64,000 nucleotides of DNA from Philodulcilactobacillus myokonensis (lineage in GTDB: Bacteria > Bacillota > Bacilli > Lactobacillales > Lactobacillaceae), in assembly GCF_027923585.1 (NCBI RefSeq), contig NZ_BRPL01000004.1:1-64000 (forward strand). The letters are read 5' to 3'. Shown here piece by piece: positions 62,182 to 64,000 of the stretch. Under the pieces are notes generated by a model. It was not told the origin of the DNA. It made no database searches and saw only the letters and a program-made list of their open reading frames with translations. A program made the position numbers and the translations under genes. Within the stretch, counting starts at the first letter, position 1, and each line of letters opens with the position of its first letter.

Positions 62182-64000
62182 TTGTTAAAGCAAGCTGAGA
62201 AGTCTCCAGAAGAAATTCGTGACCAAAAGATATATCGTCAGTGGGGCATGAGTGATAACGAGTACCATACCGTTGTTAATAAATTGCTTCATCGCCTTCC
62301 TAACTTTACTGAAGCTGGGATTTTAGCTGGGATGTGGAGTGAACATTGTTCTTATAAGAATACGAAACCGTTACTTAGACACTTTTGGAGTAAGGGTTCG
62401 AAAGTACTTGAAGGCCCTGGTGAAGATGCTGGCGCGATTGATATTGGCGATAACCAAGCTGTCATTTTTAAAGCTGAAAGTCATAATCATCCTAGTTATG
62501 TTGAACCATTTGAAGGTGCTGCTACCGGTGTTGGTGGGATTATCAGAGATATCTTTTCAATGGGTGCTAGACCAGTCGCCTTGCTTGATAGTCTCCGTTT
62601 TGGTGAACTGACCAACCAGAAAAATAAATTCTTAATGGATCGAACCGTCGATGGAATTGCCCACTATGGTAACAGTATTGGAATTCCGACTGTTGGTGGT
62701 GAAATTGGTTTTGATTCAACATACGATAAAAATTCATTAGTTAATGTGATGTGTGTGGGAATCGAAAATCAAGATGATTTAAAACAGGATAAGGCTTCCG
62801 GAATTGGTAACAGTATCATTTACGTTGGTGCGAAAACTGGTCGTGATGGAATTAACGGTGCTACCTTTGCTTCGAATGAATTTAGTGATAGTAAGGAATC
62901 CGACCGATCCGCCGTTCAAGTCGGTGATCCATTCATGGAAAAACTATTGGTAGATGCCTGCTTAGATATTATTCATCACCATTCTGACATCCTCGTTGGA
63001 ATTCAAGATATGGGGGCTGCCGGCCTTGTTTCATCATCTGCTGAAATGGCTTCTAAAGCCAAAAGCGGAGTGGACCTAAATCTTGATTTAGTTCCACAGC
63101 GTGAACCACACATGACCCCGTATGAAATTCTATTATCCGAATCACAAGAACGGATGTTGCTATGTGTTAAAAAGGGTCATGAAAAAACTATTATTGATAT
63201 CTTTAAACGTTTTGGTTTAGATGGGGTTGTGATTGGCCACGTTAACAACAATGGACAATACCATTTAACCCAGCATGGTGAAACTGTATGTAATATTCCT
63301 GTTCATACCATCGTTGATGATGTTCCTGAATATACCCATCCCATTATTGAACCAGATCGGATTAAACATCCCGCTGCTGATTTCGTACCAACCGTAAATG
63401 ATGCCGGTCAAATGTTAGCTAAGTTACTATCACAACCAACGATTGCATCAAAACAATCTGTTTATCGTCAGTATGATAGTCGGGTTCAAACTAATACGGT
63501 CGTTGCACCAGGTAGTGATGCCGGAATTATCAGGATTAGGCATACAGATAAGGCATTGGCAATGACAACTGATTGTAACGGTCGCTACGTTTACTTGAAT
63601 CCAGAAATTGGTGGTGAAATTGCCACTAGTGAAGCCGCAAGAAACATCGTTGCCGGTGGTGGCCTACCAATTGGTGCCACCGATTGCTTGAACTTTGGTA
63701 ATCCAGAAGATTCAGAGAGTTACTATGCCTTAGCTAAATCTATTGATGGCATTACCAAGGCATGTAAGTTATTTGATACACCGGTGATTTCAGGAAACGT
63801 TTCACTTCATAACGAAACTGACAGAAAACCAATTTATCCGACACCATTGATTGGAATGGTGGGTTTAATCAAACATGATGATGAAATTACGACCCAAGAT
63901 GCTAAACATGCTGGTGATTTAGTCTACATTGTCGGGAAAACCTACGATGACTATAGTGGATCGGAAATTCAAAAATTAATTCAACATCAAATTAGCGGTC
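62182..64000 (+). CDS. purL: FGAM synthase large subunit PurL (runs off window)
   Basis: The first 606 codons read from TTG 62182, directly after the purQ TAA, with AAGGAG at the correct distance. The frame is open to the right edge. PurL small-type motifs: [57 protein letters not shown], then [18 protein letters not shown] and [11 protein letters not shown]. It makes FGAM from FGAR with ATP and ammonia from PurQ. The end, and any purF beyond, lie outside. Confidence 0.96.
   Translation, partial: MLKQAEKSPEEIRDQKIYRQWGMSDNEYHTVVNKLLHRLPNFTEAGILAGMWSEHCSYKNTKPLLRHFWSKGSKVLEGPGEDAGAIDIGDNQAVIFKAESHNHPSYVEPFEGAATGVGGIIRDIFSMGARPVALLDSLRFGELTNQKNKFLMDRTVDGIAHYGNSIGIPTVGGEIGFDSTYDKNSLVNVMCVGIENQDDLKQDKASGIGNSIIYVGAKTGRDGINGATFASNEFSDSKESDRSAVQVGDPFMEKLLVDACLDIIHHHSDILVGIQDMGAAGLVSSSAEMASKAKSGVDLNLDLVPQREPHMTPYEILLSESQERMLLCVKKGHEKTIIDIFKRFGLDGVVIGHVNNNGQYHLTQHGETVCNIPVHTIVDDVPEYTHPIIEPDRIKHPAADFVPTVNDAGQMLAKLLSQPTIASKQSVYRQYDSRVQTNTVVAPGSDAGIIRIRHTDKALAMTTDCNGRYVYLNPEIGGEIATSEAARNIVAGGGLPIGATDCLNFGNPEDSESYYALAKSIDGITKACKLFDTPVISGNVSLHNETDRKPIYPTPLIGMVGLIKHDDEITTQDAKHAGDLVYIVGKTYDDYSGSEIQKLIQHQISG

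Overview
The window is low-GC Firmicutes DNA and most likely comes from a heterofermentative member of the Lactobacillaceae. The grounds are the strong AAGGAGG-type ribosome binding sites, frequent TTG starts, a T-box in front of metE, a PurR-type purEKCSQL operon, a lactobacillar type II-A CRISPR-Cas system with repeats beginning GTTTTAGAAG, and plasmid-type Rep_3 and RepA_N-like proteins. I cannot fix the genus from sequence alone.

Layout. 1-3.2 kb: an ABC exporter, its TetR regulator with a palindromic operator, and a DHA2-type efflux pump, all on the minus strand. 3.3-8.7 kb: pnuC behind a probable NAD+-II (pnuC-motif) riboswitch, a RepA-like initiator with an attenuator-like leader, a decayed second copy, a MerR regulator and rarA. 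8.7-20.8 kb: a patchwork of a UvrA paralogue, small membrane proteins (several broken), an orphan hisC, a complete iteron/Rep_3/ParA/RHH plasmid replicon, a broken LysE exporter and secreted proteins. Gene ends here are studded with an unusual octamer tandem repeat of the form TAYTNNNR. 21-30 kb: argDBJC on the minus strand facing carAB on the plus strand. 30-34 kb: a histidine-type attenuator, an IS607-family element (tnpA, tnpB) and a YjeM-like amino acid permease. 34-37 kb: small genes of mostly unknown function. 37-45 kb: type II-A CRISPR-Cas with tracrRNA, a frameshifted cas9, cas1, cas2, csn2 and a 17-18 repeat array. 45-49.4 kb: HXXEE membrane protein, then metE-metF under a methionine T-box. 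49.5-55.5 kb: two family 3 glycoside hydrolases around a divergent MetF paralogue. 55.7-64 kb: a histidine phosphatase divergent from serC-serA, then purEKCSQL running off the right edge.

The most interesting signals are regulatory. Two different short ORFs each carrying four consecutive arginine codons sit in front of argC and carA. A third, with His codons and a six-segment hairpin ladder, has been cut off from its target by the IS607 element. Together with the Met T-box they make this window rich in amino-acid-sensing leader RNAs. Two other points stand out. The cas9 frame is broken exactly at a 7-bp tandem duplication (GGGTAAT twice), which contraction would repair; the same spot also resembles a prfB-like +1 frameshift site. 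The octamer repeat family has 14 loci, 11 of them between 8.7 and 20.8 kb.

Several genes carry single-base homopolymer frameshifts or lone nonsense codons. Whether these are real decay or consensus errors matters for the reading of the region and cannot be settled from this sequence.
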